From Nitrospirillum amazonense (GTDB lineage Bacteria; Pseudomonadota; Alphaproteobacteria; Azospirillales; Azospirillaceae), in contig NZ_VITN01000033.1 in the NCBI RefSeq assembly GCF_007828045.1, forward strand, positions 2,603-50,501: 47,899 bases of DNA, given 5' to 3'. A program made the position numbers and the translations under genes. The notes under the pieces were generated by a model that worked only from the letters and a program-made list of their open reading frames with translations, searched no databases and had not been told where the DNA came from. This document shows, piece after piece, positions 32,901 to 41,689 of this stretch (positions within the stretch are counted from its first letter, which is position 1; each line of letters starts with the position of its first letter).

Positions 32901-35900
32901 CCGGCCGTTGGGGTGGCGGATGATTTCTTCGCCATCGGCGGCGATTCCATCCTGGCGCTTCAGGTCATCGCCAAGGCCCGGCCCCAGGGCCTGGCGCTGA
33001 CGCCCAAGATGCTGTTCCAGAAGCGCACCGTGGCCGCCGTGGCGGCGGCCCTGGCGGCGCTGCCGGCCAAGGCGCCCAAGACGGCCACCATCCCGGTGGC
33101 CGACCCGCCGCCCTTCGCCCTCAGCGGCTTGGGGGCGGAGTCCCTGGCTGCGCTCAAGGCCGACCGGCCGGACGTGGTCGACGCCTACCCCCTGTCACCC
33201 CTGCAGCAAGGCCTGCTGTTCCACAGCCTGCTGGACGGCGCAAGCGGCGCCTATGTCAACCAGCTGGTGCTGGACGCCACCGGGCCCTTCGCGCCTGAAG
33301 CCTTCGCCCACGCCTGGCAGGCGGCTGTGGACGCCCATCCCCTGCTGCGCACCGCCTTCCGGTGGGAGGGGCTGGACGCGCCGCTGCAACTGGTGCAGCG
33401 CACCGCCACCCTACCGGTCAGCCGGCATGACTGGCGGGCCTGGGACGACGGGGCGCAGGAAACGGCGCTGGCCGGCTTCCTGGCTACCGACCGGGCCCAA
33501 GGCTTCGTGCTGGAAGCAGCGCCCCTGATGCGCCTGGCGGTCATGGACCGGGGGGACGGCCGCTGGTGGCTGGTGTGGAGCCGCCACCATTTGGTGGTGG
33601 ACGGCTGGTGTTCCATCCTGCTGCTGGATGAGGTGCTGGAGCGCTACCGCGCCCAATTGGCGGGAGAAGCGCCCCACCTGCCCCACCGCCGCCCCTTCCG
33701 TGACCACGTCGCCTGGCTGGCCCGCCAGGACACCGCCCAGCCCCTGGCCTTCTGGACCAACTTCCTGGCCGGCGTCCAGGATGCGCCCCCCTTGCCCGTG
33801 CTGCGTCCCGCCCAGCCGGGCCCGGCCCTGCCCCTGAACCGGACCCTGGTGCTGGACCGGTCGGAAACGGCGCGCCTGACGGCCGCCGCCCGCGACCTGG
33901 GCGTCACCCTGAACACCCTGGTGCAGGGGGCCTGGGGCCGGACCCTGGCCGCCCTGTCGGGGCGCGACGACGTGGTGTTCGGCGTCACCTCCGCCGGCCG
34001 GTCCATGGAGCTGGCGGGCGCCGACGCCATGCTGGGCGTCTTCATCACCACCCTGCCCCTGCGGATGAAACCCGCCGCCGGCCGCCGGCTGGGCGACTAT
34101 CTGCGCGCGGTGCAGGCCGACAACGTAGCCATGCGCGAGCATGAGCACGCGGCCCTGGCCGACATCCAGAAGCATCTGGGCGGCGGGACACTGTTCGACA
34201 CCCTGCTGGTCTTCCAGAACCTGCCCATGCTGGAAGGACGCCGCCGCCGCGTGGGGGCCCTGGACCTGCGCCAGCGCCAGAATGTGGAGCGTACGCACTA
34301 CGGCCTGACGGTGGAGGTGTTCCCGGGGGAGGAGCTGGGCGTGGCGCTGGACGCGGACGCCCGGCGCATCGACGAAGCCGCCTTGGCCCGCGTGGCGGAC
34401 GGCTTCCGCGCCACCCTGCTGGGCATGGCCCGGGGGGCCAACACGCCCCTGGGCGGCCTTCCCACCCTGGGTGCCGCGGAAATGGCGCTGCTGCGCCGCT
34501 GGCGCACCACGGCCGCCGACTACGTCCTGCAACCCGACTGGGTCGCCCGCGTGGCCGACCGGGTGGCCCGCCATCCTGACCGCGTCGTCGCCCGCTGTGA
34601 CGGCGCCACCCTCAGCTATGCCCAGCTGTGGGAACGGTCGGAACGGCTGGCGCGCGGCCTGTCGGCCGCCGGCCTCACACCGGACGGTATCGTCGCCCTG
34701 CTGCTGCCGCGCGGGCTGGAACTGCTGACCATGATGGTGGCGGTGTTGCGCGCCGGGGGTGCCTGGCTGCCGCTGGACCCCGCCCACCCGCCCGCCCGCT
34801 GGGCCCAGGTGATCGGGCAAGCGAAGGCCATCCTTGTCCGTGACCCGGCCATCCCCTGCGACCTGCCGTCTCTGGCGCCGGCCGACCTGCTGGACCGGGC
34901 GGCGGAGGGGGCGCTACCGATGGCGGCCCCGGACGGGCGGCAATTGGCCTATGTGCTGTTCACCTCCGGCTCCACGGGCGCGCCCAAGGGGGTGATGGTC
35001 AGCCGCGACGGCATGCTGAACAACATGCTGGCCAAAGTGGGCCCCCTGGGGCTGGGCGAGGGCGACGTCATCGCCCAGACCGCGCCGGCCTGCTTCGACA
35101 TCTCGGTCTGGCAGACGCTGATGGCGCCCCTGCTGGGTGCGGTGGTGGAGATCATTCCCGACGCGGTGGTCAAGGACCCCGACGCCCTGCTGGACCGGCT
35201 GCGCACCGCCGCCGTCACCGTGTTCGAACCGGTGCCGTCGCTGATGCGCGCGCTGGTCGAGAGTGATGGAGTGGGGGCTGGGGCCATCCCCCTGCGCGCC
35301 CTGCGCTGGGTGCTGCCGACGGGGGAGGCGCTGGGCGCCAACGATGCCCGCGCCTGGTTCGCGGCCTATCCCGACGTCCCCCTGATGAACGCCTACGGCC
35401 CGGCGGAGTGTGCCGACGACGTGGCCTTTCATGCCCTGCACCACGCACCGGAACCGGGCACCGTCATCCCCATCGGCCGTCCCACCGCCAACGCCGACCT
35501 GCGCGTGCTGGACAACGACCTGTCCCCGACGCCGGTGGGCGCGGTGGGGGAGATCGTGGTGGGCGGTGTGGGCGTGGGCCGGGGTTACAGCGGCGACCCG
35601 CGCCGCACGGCGGCAGCCTTCGTGCCCGACCCTGACGGCCCGCCCGGCGCCCGCGTCTACCGCACCGGCGACCTGGGCCGCTGGACGGCCGACGGCCTGC
35701 TGGAATGGGCCGGCCGCAAGGATTTCCAGGTCAAGCTGCGGGGCTTCCGCATCGAACCGGGCGAGGTCGAGGCCGTGCTGGAACGCCATCCCGGCGTGCG
35801 CCGCGCCGCCGTGGTGGCCCGGGGCGACCGGCTGGTGGCCTACTGGCAGGCGACGGGGAATGAGATCACGTCCGACGATCTGGCCCGCCACGCCGCCGCC

Positions 35901-38732
35901 CACCTGCCGCCTTACATGGTGCCGGCGCAGTGGATCCCTATGACAGCCTGGCCGCTGAACGCCAACGGCAAGCTGGACCGCAAGGCCCTGCCCCAACCCG
36001 GCATGGACCTAACGGCGGGTGAGGCGCCGGCCACGGAAACCGAACGGCTGCTGGCCGGCCTGTGGCGGGAACTGCTGCCCGTCGAAGCCGTCAGCCGCGA
36101 TAGCGATTTCTTCGCGGCGGGCGGCCATTCCCTGCTGGCCGCCCGGCTGGTGGCCCGGTTGCGGCGCCTGGGATGGGACGGCCTGGCCCTGCGCACCGTG
36201 TTCGAGGCCCCCGTCCTTCGCCAGTTGGCGGCACGGCTGGATGCCGACACGGCCACCGATGGGGTGAGCGCCCTGCCGACGCTGCGCCCCGTGCCACGCA
36301 TTGGCCCCCTGCCCCTGTCGCCGGCGCAACAGCGCCTGTGGCTGCTCGACCGGCTGACGGGGGGTGACGCCGCCTACAGCATGGCCGCCACCCTGGACCT
36401 GCGCGGCGACCTGGACGTTCAAGCGCTGGAGGACGCGCTGAACGCCGTCATCGCCCGACATGAGATCCTGCGCACCGCCTATCCGGAGAACGACGCGGAC
36501 GAGGATGGGGCGCCAGTGGCCGTACCGGTGGCGTCCCTGACCCTGCCCTTGCCCGTGGAGGATCTGTCCGGGCTGCCGGCGGCGGAGCGGGACGCCTGCG
36601 CCCTGGCCTTGCGAGAGGCGGACATGGGGCGGCCCTTCGACCTGGCCCAGGGCCCGCCCCTGCGCGCCCGCCTGCTCCGTTTGGCGCCCGGCCACCACCA
36701 AATGGTCTTCGCCATGCACCACATGGTGGCCGATGGCTGGTCGGTGGGCGTATTGACCCGCGACCTGTCCACCGCCTACCGCGCGGCACTGGCCGGAACG
36801 GCGCCGGACTGGCCCCCCCTGCCGGTGCAATACGCCGACTATGCCGTCTGGCAGCAGGCCCTGTTGTCCGGCGAGGGGTTGCGCGGCCGCCTGGCCTTCT
36901 GGCGCGGCCATCTGGCCGGCGCCCCGACGCAGCTGCGCCTGCCCACCGACCGGCCCCGGCCGCCGGTGGCGCAGACGGCGGGCGGCGCCCTGCGCTTCAC
37001 CGTGCCGCCGGACCTGCTGGCCCGCCTGGGCGCGTGGGCGCGGACACGCGGAGCCACGCCCTTCATGGCCTTGCTGGCCGGCTTCCAAGCCCTGCTGCAC
37101 CAGGTGACGGGCGACGACGACTTGGTGGTGGGTACAGACACCGCCGGCCGGCCCGTGCCGGAGGTGGAGGAGTTGATCGGCTTCTTCGTCAACGTGGTGC
37201 CCCTGCGGTCCCGCCGCCGGCCCGGCATGACGCCGGCCGACATGCTGGACCAGACCCGGCACACGGCCCTGGCCGCCTTCGACCAGGACGCCCTGCCCTT
37301 CGACCGCATCGTGGAGGCGGTGGGCGTGCCCCGCGACCGCAGCCGCAACCCCTTGGTCCAGGCCCTGTTCGTCCTGCAGAACGTACCGGAGGGCGGGTTC
37401 GATCTGCCCGGCCTGGCCGTCACCCAGCTGCCGGCGCTGGAACGGCGCAGCAAGTTCGACCTGGCCCTGTTCCTTGAACCCCAGGGAGCTGGTGGCGCGG
37501 ACGGCATGGCGGCCGATTGGGTCTACGCCACCGCCTTGTTCGACCCCGCCACCATCGCCCGTTTCCACCAAGACTGGATCGCCCTGCTGCGCCACGCGGT
37601 GGACGCGCCGGACCAGCCCCTGCCCATCGCATCGCCAAAGGCATCGACCATGACCACCGCCACCCAGCGTCTGAACGCCAAGCTGGCCCGCCTTGGTGCC
37701 CCGGCCACGCGCCCCGCCACCGCCCCGCTAGAGCCGGAGGCTGTGCGCCAGTCCTTCCTGACGCCCGGCGCCACCTTCCCCGTGGTGCTGGAACCGGCGG
37801 CGGGCGGGCTGGACCCCAGCGCCTGGGCGGCGGCCAACCGGCCGCTGATCGATGGGCTGCTGGCCCGCCACGCCGGCATCCTGTTCCGGGGCTTCGACCT
37901 GCCCGGCGCACAAGCCTTCGAGGGCTTCGCCGAGGCCATGGAGCCTGGCGGCCTGTTCGGCGGCTATGGCGACCTGCCCAAGAAGGAGGGGGGACGAAAC
38001 ACCTATCGCTCCACCCCCTATCCGGAACGTCAGATGATCCTGTTCCACAACGAAAGCGCCCACCTGGACCGTTGGCCGCGCAAGCAGTGGTTCTATGCCG
38101 AGCAGGTGGCCCCCGTGGGCGGTTGCACCCCCATCGTCGATTGCCGCCAGATGATGCGCCGCCTGCCCGCCGACCTGATCACCGATTTGGAACGCCGAGG
38201 CCTGCTGTATGTCCGCACCTTCACCCCCCGTCTGGACGTGGGTTGGCGCGACTTCTTCAAGAGCGAGGATCGCGATGCGGTGACGGCCCGCTGCGCGGCC
38301 GGGGGCATCGACTGCCGCTGGCTGGACCCGGAGACGCCGCAGACCCGCAGCCGGGGGCCGGCCGTGATCCGCCATCCCCTGACGGGGGAGCGCAGCTTCT
38401 TCAACCAGGTGCAGTTGCATCACCCCCATTGCCTGGATGCCGACGTGCGCGAGGATCTGTTGGACCTGGTGGGCATCGACCGCTTCCCGCGCAACGTCCT
38501 CTATGGCGACGACACGCCCATCCCCGACGCCGTCATGGCCCGGATCGGGGAGGCGTATGAGGCCTGCGCCGTCCGCTTCGACTGGCGTAACGGCGACGTG
38601 GTGATGTTGGACAACATGCTGGCCGCCCACGCCCGCGACCCCTATGAGGGCCCACGCCGCGTCGTCGTCGCCATGGGCGCCATGACGGACCGCGCCAGCC
38701 TGGCGGCCTCCGGCACGGCGGAGGTGGCGTGA
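29964..38732 (+). CDS. NRPS, C-A(Asp)-T-C-A(Dab)-T-C with fused C-terminal TauD-type hydroxylase
   Basis: A 2922-residue synthetase. Domains: C1 (about 1-430; HHIAGDF at 155, Phe replacing Gly); A1 (about 450-940); T1 (Ser995); C2 (about 1070-1500; HHLVVDG at 1208); A2 (about 1520-2010); T2 (Ser2056); C3 (about 2113-2560; HHMVADG at 2252). A complete Fe/2-oxoglutarate hydroxylase follows (about 2563-2922), with His2695-x-Glu2697 and His2889. A1 pocket residues D-L-T-K-V-G-H-V-G match aspartate; A2 residues D-I-W-E-L-T-A-D-D match 2,4-diaminobutyrate. Fused hydroxylases of siderophore NRPSs are known as IbetaHAsp, reported to give L-threo beta-hydroxyaspartate. C3 has no A-T in this protein, so it probably serves the next gene. 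The ATG at 29964 lacks a clear ribosome site; ATG 29976 is an alternative. Confidence 0.93.
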   Translation: MDAPMPTTRTAPAAPDCPPDHASDAPQPLGEEQRALWAAYRAAPGEAGYIMAYAGALLPGTAPHHLASAFTHVIAGHETLSSAYGEDAAGTPVMRPLRTVTPDVAIVTTPFADDESRAAWLAAQADAPLDLEAGQVCRVRVLVEDAGAHVVVAVHHIAGDFLAMESLTGQVMLAYERLVQGLAPATVPTGRYRAWVDRQRATLAGARGQKLETFWRTLLTDPPAELELPSDGGDDSGTHESEIALSPETTAALRTLAGRLDIGLFPLLATLYHVFLGRWTGRERFLIGTPVSGRMGAADRDLIGCTVNALPWPVDLRGDPAFADLARRTQATFMAMLRHHRLPLARIAAAIGRGGALFQHMTTYVPVGERGLMNRYIPHLRFATQRGGANDLNLRWVDGGDRLTLQWRQDTGRYSPATVARMRRGFMALVDQVLAAPEARISTLRAQTNGDAAVLSGPVAGADTALALFHHHVNRTPHRTAVECGTDSLSFTALDARAATLAGRLAAAGVRPGDTVGLHLPRGVDLAVAMIAVWKTGAAYLCLDPALPPARLALMATDAAVRLVVGDGVPAELTPPRLAVTGQQAPSAPPPPATPSLPAYVIYTSGSTGAPKGVVVTQGNLAAYALGVLDALDLPAEATLTTLAAVTADLGYTAWFGALLGGRTLRIIDTALADDPDALARHLAERPVDALKIVPSHLAALMAVPQPAHLLPRRRLVLGGEVLSAEFVARVRALAPECQVVNHYGPTETTVGCLTWRAGDTDEAGVPVGRPLAGAHVMVLDHHLEAVPVGVPGELAVGGAGVASGYRNRPGLTAQRFVPDPAVPGGRLYLTGDRVVMTPDGAIRFLGRADDQVKIRGFRVELGEVEAHLRRLPGVVEAAVVARSTAPGATGLRLVAFVAGRDLPEPGALVRALADQVPDAMVPASLTVLPALPRLPNGKIDRAALPAETAPRDAAASAGTGLSPVETALCALWAEVLGRPAVGVADDFFAIGGDSILALQVIAKARPQGLALTPKMLFQKRTVAAVAAALAALPAKAPKTATIPVADPPPFALSGLGAESLAALKADRPDVVDAYPLSPLQQGLLFHSLLDGASGAYVNQLVLDATGPFAPEAFAHAWQAAVDAHPLLRTAFRWEGLDAPLQLVQRTATLPVSRHDWRAWDDGAQETALAGFLATDRAQGFVLEAAPLMRLAVMDRGDGRWWLVWSRHHLVVDGWCSILLLDEVLERYRAQLAGEAPHLPHRRPFRDHVAWLARQDTAQPLAFWTNFLAGVQDAPPLPVLRPAQPGPALPLNRTLVLDRSETARLTAAARDLGVTLNTLVQGAWGRTLAALSGRDDVVFGVTSAGRSMELAGADAMLGVFITTLPLRMKPAAGRRLGDYLRAVQADNVAMREHEHAALADIQKHLGGGTLFDTLLVFQNLPMLEGRRRRVGALDLRQRQNVERTHYGLTVEVFPGEELGVALDADARRIDEAALARVADGFRATLLGMARGANTPLGGLPTLGAAEMALLRRWRTTAADYVLQPDWVARVADRVARHPDRVVARCDGATLSYAQLWERSERLARGLSAAGLTPDGIVALLLPRGLELLTMMVAVLRAGGAWLPLDPAHPPARWAQVIGQAKAILVRDPAIPCDLPSLAPADLLDRAAEGALPMAAPDGRQLAYVLFTSGSTGAPKGVMVSRDGMLNNMLAKVGPLGLGEGDVIAQTAPACFDISVWQTLMAPLLGAVVEIIPDAVVKDPDALLDRLRTAAVTVFEPVPSLMRALVESDGVGAGAIPLRALRWVLPTGEALGANDARAWFAAYPDVPLMNAYGPAECADDVAFHALHHAPEPGTVIPIGRPTANADLRVLDNDLSPTPVGAVGEIVVGGVGVGRGYSGDPRRTAAAFVPDPDGPPGARVYRTGDLGRWTADGLLEWAGRKDFQVKLRGFRIEPGEVEAVLERHPGVRRAAVVARGDRLVAYWQATGNEITSDDLARHAAAHLPPYMVPAQWIPMTAWPLNANGKLDRKALPQPGMDLTAGEAPATETERLLAGLWRELLPVEAVSRDSDFFAAGGHSLLAARLVARLRRLGWDGLALRTVFEAPVLRQLAARLDADTATDGVSALPTLRPVPRIGPLPLSPAQQRLWLLDRLTGGDAAYSMAATLDLRGDLDVQALEDALNAVIARHEILRTAYPENDADEDGAPVAVPVASLTLPLPVEDLSGLPAAERDACALALREADMGRPFDLAQGPPLRARLLRLAPGHHQMVFAMHHMVADGWSVGVLTRDLSTAYRAALAGTAPDWPPLPVQYADYAVWQQALLSGEGLRGRLAFWRGHLAGAPTQLRLPTDRPRPPVAQTAGGALRFTVPPDLLARLGAWARTRGATPFMALLAGFQALLHQVTGDDDLVVGTDTAGRPVPEVEELIGFFVNVVPLRSRRRPGMTPADMLDQTRHTALAAFDQDALPFDRIVEAVGVPRDRSRNPLVQALFVLQNVPEGGFDLPGLAVTQLPALERRSKFDLALFLEPQGAGGADGMAADWVYATALFDPATIARFHQDWIALLRHAVDAPDQPLPIASPKASTMTTATQRLNAKLARLGAPATRPATAPLEPEAVRQSFLTPGATFPVVLEPAAGGLDPSAWAAANRPLIDGLLARHAGILFRGFDLPGAQAFEGFAEAMEPGGLFGGYGDLPKKEGGRNTYRSTPYPERQMILFHNESAHLDRWPRKQWFYAEQVAPVGGCTPIVDCRQMMRRLPADLITDLERRGLLYVRTFTPRLDVGWRDFFKSEDRDAVTARCAAGGIDCRWLDPETPQTRSRGPAVIRHPLTGERSFFNQVQLHHPHCLDADVREDLLDLVGIDRFPRNVLYGDDTPIPDAVMARIGEAYEACAVRFDWRNGDVVMLDNMLAAHARDPYEGPRRVVVAMGAMTDRASLAASGTAEVA

Positions 38733-41656
38733 TGACCATCGCCCTGACGCCCCGCCAGTCCGAAATCCTGACGGCCCTGGGCACCGGAGCACCGGACGGC
38801 CATCCCTGGCGCCTGACCCTGGACATTCGGGGGCCGGTGGATGAAGCTCGCTTGCGTCGAGCCCTGGACCAAACCATCGCCACCCATGAGGCTCTGCGCC
38901 TGGAAATCACTGGCGGCGTGCAGCGGGTGCGCAACCCCGCACCCGTCACCTGGGAAACCGCTGCCAGGACGTCGACGGACAGCCCCCCGGTGCAGGCAGC
39001 CTTCCAGCGCATGGGTGGCGATGCCGGCCGCCTGATCCTGACGCTATCGCCCCTGGTGTTCGACCGGGGTAGCGTGGCGCCCCTGCTGCGCACGGTGGCG
39101 GCAGCCTATGCCGACCGGGCGGAGGAACCGTCCCAGCTGGATTTCACCCGCTACGCCGCCTGGCGAGAGGAACTGGCCCAGGCACCGGACGCCGCCGATG
39201 GGCATGCCTATTGGCGGTACCAGACGGGGCCGGAACCGCGTCTACCCTATCGCAACGTCACGACGGCCGACGGCCGGGACCAGCATCAGGTCCAGCGCCG
39301 CTTGCCCGACATCGGCACCCTGATCCCGGCGCTCGCCGCCCGAGGCCTGGCACTGGAGGCGGCGTTGCAGGCCCTCTGGTGGGTGGTCGCCGCCCGCATC
39401 ACGGGGCAGGATAGCTTCCAGGCATGGTGGCGGCACGATCCGCGCCGCGATTACGACGCTTTCCAGGGGACGGTCGGCCCGCTGGAAGACTGGCTGCCCG
39501 TGGCGGTCACGGTGCCGGGCGACAGCGCCCTCGCCGACGTCCTGGCGGGCGCAATGGCGCTGCTGGAGGAGCACCGGGCGCAGCAGGAATATCGTTCCGA
39601 AATCGCAACAAATATGCCCTCCCTTGGCTTCGCCGTGCATGAGCCTATCCCCGCCGTGGCGCTGGGCGGCCTGGTCTGGACCGCCGTCCCGCTGGAACGG
39701 CCATTGGGCGCCGTGGCGTTGGCCCTGGACCTGACGCTGGACGGCGGCCGTCCCGTGGTGGCCACGCTGCGCTATGACCCGGCGCTGTACGGGGACGGCG
39801 CCATGGCGGCCCTGCTGGACCAGTATGCCGTCGCCCTGGCGGCGTTGCTCCCTCATCTGGACGGCGCCGTGCGCGACCTGCCCCTGCTAAGCGACCGTGA
39901 CCGCCAGGCGCACGCGGCCTTGGACCAACGGGCGGCGGCGATCGCGGCACCCGGCGTGATCGGCCTGTTGCTGCATTGGGCCGCGCGCCAGCCCACCGCC
40001 CCGGCCCTCTGCGAGGGCGACGCGGTGTGGAGCTATGCCGAACTGCTGCGCCAGGTGGACCATCTGGCCCGCCATCTGCGCCATGCCGGCGTGGCGGCCG
40101 AGACACGGGTGGCGCTGGTCATGCCGCGCGGGGCCCCGCTGGTGCTGGCCCTATGGGCGGTGCTGCGCGCCGGCGGCGCCTATGTGCCGGTCGATCCGGC
40201 CTGGCCTGAGGCGCGCCGTGCGGCCACGCTGGCGGCGGCCCAGCCACACCGGGCGCTGACAGCGGACGATGTAGCCCAGTTGCTGGCGCAGCCGGCACCG
40301 GACGTGGCCTTGGCCCCGCCCAAGGACAGGGACGCGGCCTATGTCATCTTCACGTCAGGCTCCACCGGCACGCCCAAGGGGGTGGTGGTGGAACATGCGC
40401 AGTTGGCGGCCTATGCCGCCGGCGTCACCCAGGCCCTGGGCCTGGCGGGCAGCCGGCGCTTCGCCCTGACCTCCACCGTAGCGGCCGACCTGGGCAACAC
40501 CACCCTGTTCGGCGCGGTCGCCACCGGCGGCTGCCTGGTGGTGGCGGATGACGCGGCCATGGCGGACGGGGCGGCCTTCGCCCGCTTCATCGCCGACCGG
40601 GACATCGACTGCCTGAAGATCGTGCCGTCCCACCTCGCCGCTCTGCTGGACACGGCCGACCCGCGCTTGCCCCGTACCCTGGTGCTGGGCGGAGAGCGGG
40701 CGCCGGCGGCCCTGCTGTCCGTCGTGCGTGCACTGGATCCGGACATCCAGATCTTCAACCACTACGGCCCCACGGAAACGACGGTGGGAGTGATGGTGCA
40801 CAAGCTGGATGGCGAGGCCGTCTTTCCAGACAGCCTGCCGCTGGATCGCGTGCTGGCCGGCACCGTGGTCCGGCTGCTGGATGCCGCCGGCCGGCCCGCC
40901 CCCCTGGGCGCGGTGGGCGAGGTGCACGTGGGAGGCGCCCAGGTTTGTCGCGGCTATCTCAACCGGACGGACGATCCGGCCTTCATCGATGATCCCCTGG
41001 CACCCGGGCAACGCCTCTACCGCACCGGCGACCTGGGCCGCCTGGGGCCTGACGGCGCCCTGCACCTCATCGGCCGCGCCGACGACCAAGTCAAGGTGCG
41101 GGGCTATCGGGTGGAACCGGCGGAGATCGAGGCCGCGGCCCTGGCCCAGGACGGCGTGCGCCAGGCCGCCGTGCGCCCCTGGGGCGAGGGTGCCGACCTG
41201 CGGCTGGTGCTGTACGTCGTGGGCACGGCGAACGCCCAAGCCCTGCGCGCCGCGCTGGCGCAACGCCTGCCCGACGCCTTCGTCCCCGCCCAGGTGGTGA
41301 CGCTGCCAGCATTGCCCCGCCTGGGCAACGGCAAGGTGGACCGCGACGCCCTGCCCGCCCCCGATGCCGGAATGCCCACCGATGCGGCAACCGCCGCCAG
41401 CGACCCGCTGGAGGACATGGTGGCCGGCCTGGTGGCAGGGCTGCTTGAACGCGGCGCCGTGGGACGGACGGACAACCTGTTCGACCTGGGCCTCCACTCC
41501 CTGCTGGTCATCAAGCTGGTGGCACGGCTGCGCCGACGCCTGGGGGTGGAGATGGCCCCCGCCCTGGTGTTCGACCATCCCACAGTGACCGCCCTGGCCG
41601 GGCAGTTGCGCACCATGGGCGCCGATCCGGATGCCCCACGACAGGCCGTGGCCTGA
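38732..41656 (+). CDS. NRPS, degenerate C (interface-like)-A(Asp)-T
   Basis: A 974-residue synthetase. The first about 400 residues have a condensation-domain fold pattern but lack the catalytic HHxxxDG: the corresponding place reads SPLVFDRGS (106-114). Such inactive members, called interface domains, are reported in siderophore NRPSs that recruit beta-hydroxylases. The A domain (about 410-890) has pocket residues D-L-T-K-V-G-H-V-G, again aspartate. The carrier has Ser923 in the unusual LGLHSL (GGHS is normal). The start ATG overlaps the previous stop (TGATG) and has GGAGG 7 nt upstream; GTG 38729 is possible. Condensation for this module must come from the preceding C3 domain. Confidence 0.9.
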   Translation: MTIALTPRQSEILTALGTGAPDGHPWRLTLDIRGPVDEARLRRALDQTIATHEALRLEITGGVQRVRNPAPVTWETAARTSTDSPPVQAAFQRMGGDAGRLILTLSPLVFDRGSVAPLLRTVAAAYADRAEEPSQLDFTRYAAWREELAQAPDAADGHAYWRYQTGPEPRLPYRNVTTADGRDQHQVQRRLPDIGTLIPALAARGLALEAALQALWWVVAARITGQDSFQAWWRHDPRRDYDAFQGTVGPLEDWLPVAVTVPGDSALADVLAGAMALLEEHRAQQEYRSEIATNMPSLGFAVHEPIPAVALGGLVWTAVPLERPLGAVALALDLTLDGGRPVVATLRYDPALYGDGAMAALLDQYAVALAALLPHLDGAVRDLPLLSDRDRQAHAALDQRAAAIAAPGVIGLLLHWAARQPTAPALCEGDAVWSYAELLRQVDHLARHLRHAGVAAETRVALVMPRGAPLVLALWAVLRAGGAYVPVDPAWPEARRAATLAAAQPHRALTADDVAQLLAQPAPDVALAPPKDRDAAYVIFTSGSTGTPKGVVVEHAQLAAYAAGVTQALGLAGSRRFALTSTVAADLGNTTLFGAVATGGCLVVADDAAMADGAAFARFIADRDIDCLKIVPSHLAALLDTADPRLPRTLVLGGERAPAALLSVVRALDPDIQIFNHYGPTETTVGVMVHKLDGEAVFPDSLPLDRVLAGTVVRLLDAAGRPAPLGAVGEVHVGGAQVCRGYLNRTDDPAFIDDPLAPGQRLYRTGDLGRLGPDGALHLIGRADDQVKVRGYRVEPAEIEAAALAQDGVRQAAVRPWGEGADLRLVLYVVGTANAQALRAALAQRLPDAFVPAQVVTLPALPRLGNGKVDRDALPAPDAGMPTDAATAASDPLEDMVAGLVAGLLERGAVGRTDNLFDLGLHSLLVIKLVARLRRRLGVEMAPALVFDHPTVTALAGQLRTMGADPDAPRQAVA

Positions 41657-41689
41657 CCCTTCCTTCCCATTTCACGGACGGTCCCGCCC

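Noticed and set aside
36306-37645. C3 before the fused hydroxylase as the interface domain
   Set aside because: Its HHMVADG motif is intact and the domain looks like an ordinary active LCL domain; the degenerate domain is in the next protein.
37560-37660. Frameshift or missed stop separating the NRPS from the hydroxylase
   Set aside because: The frame is open and codon use is uniform across the border; fused hydroxylases are known in siderophore NRPSs, so the fusion is taken as real.
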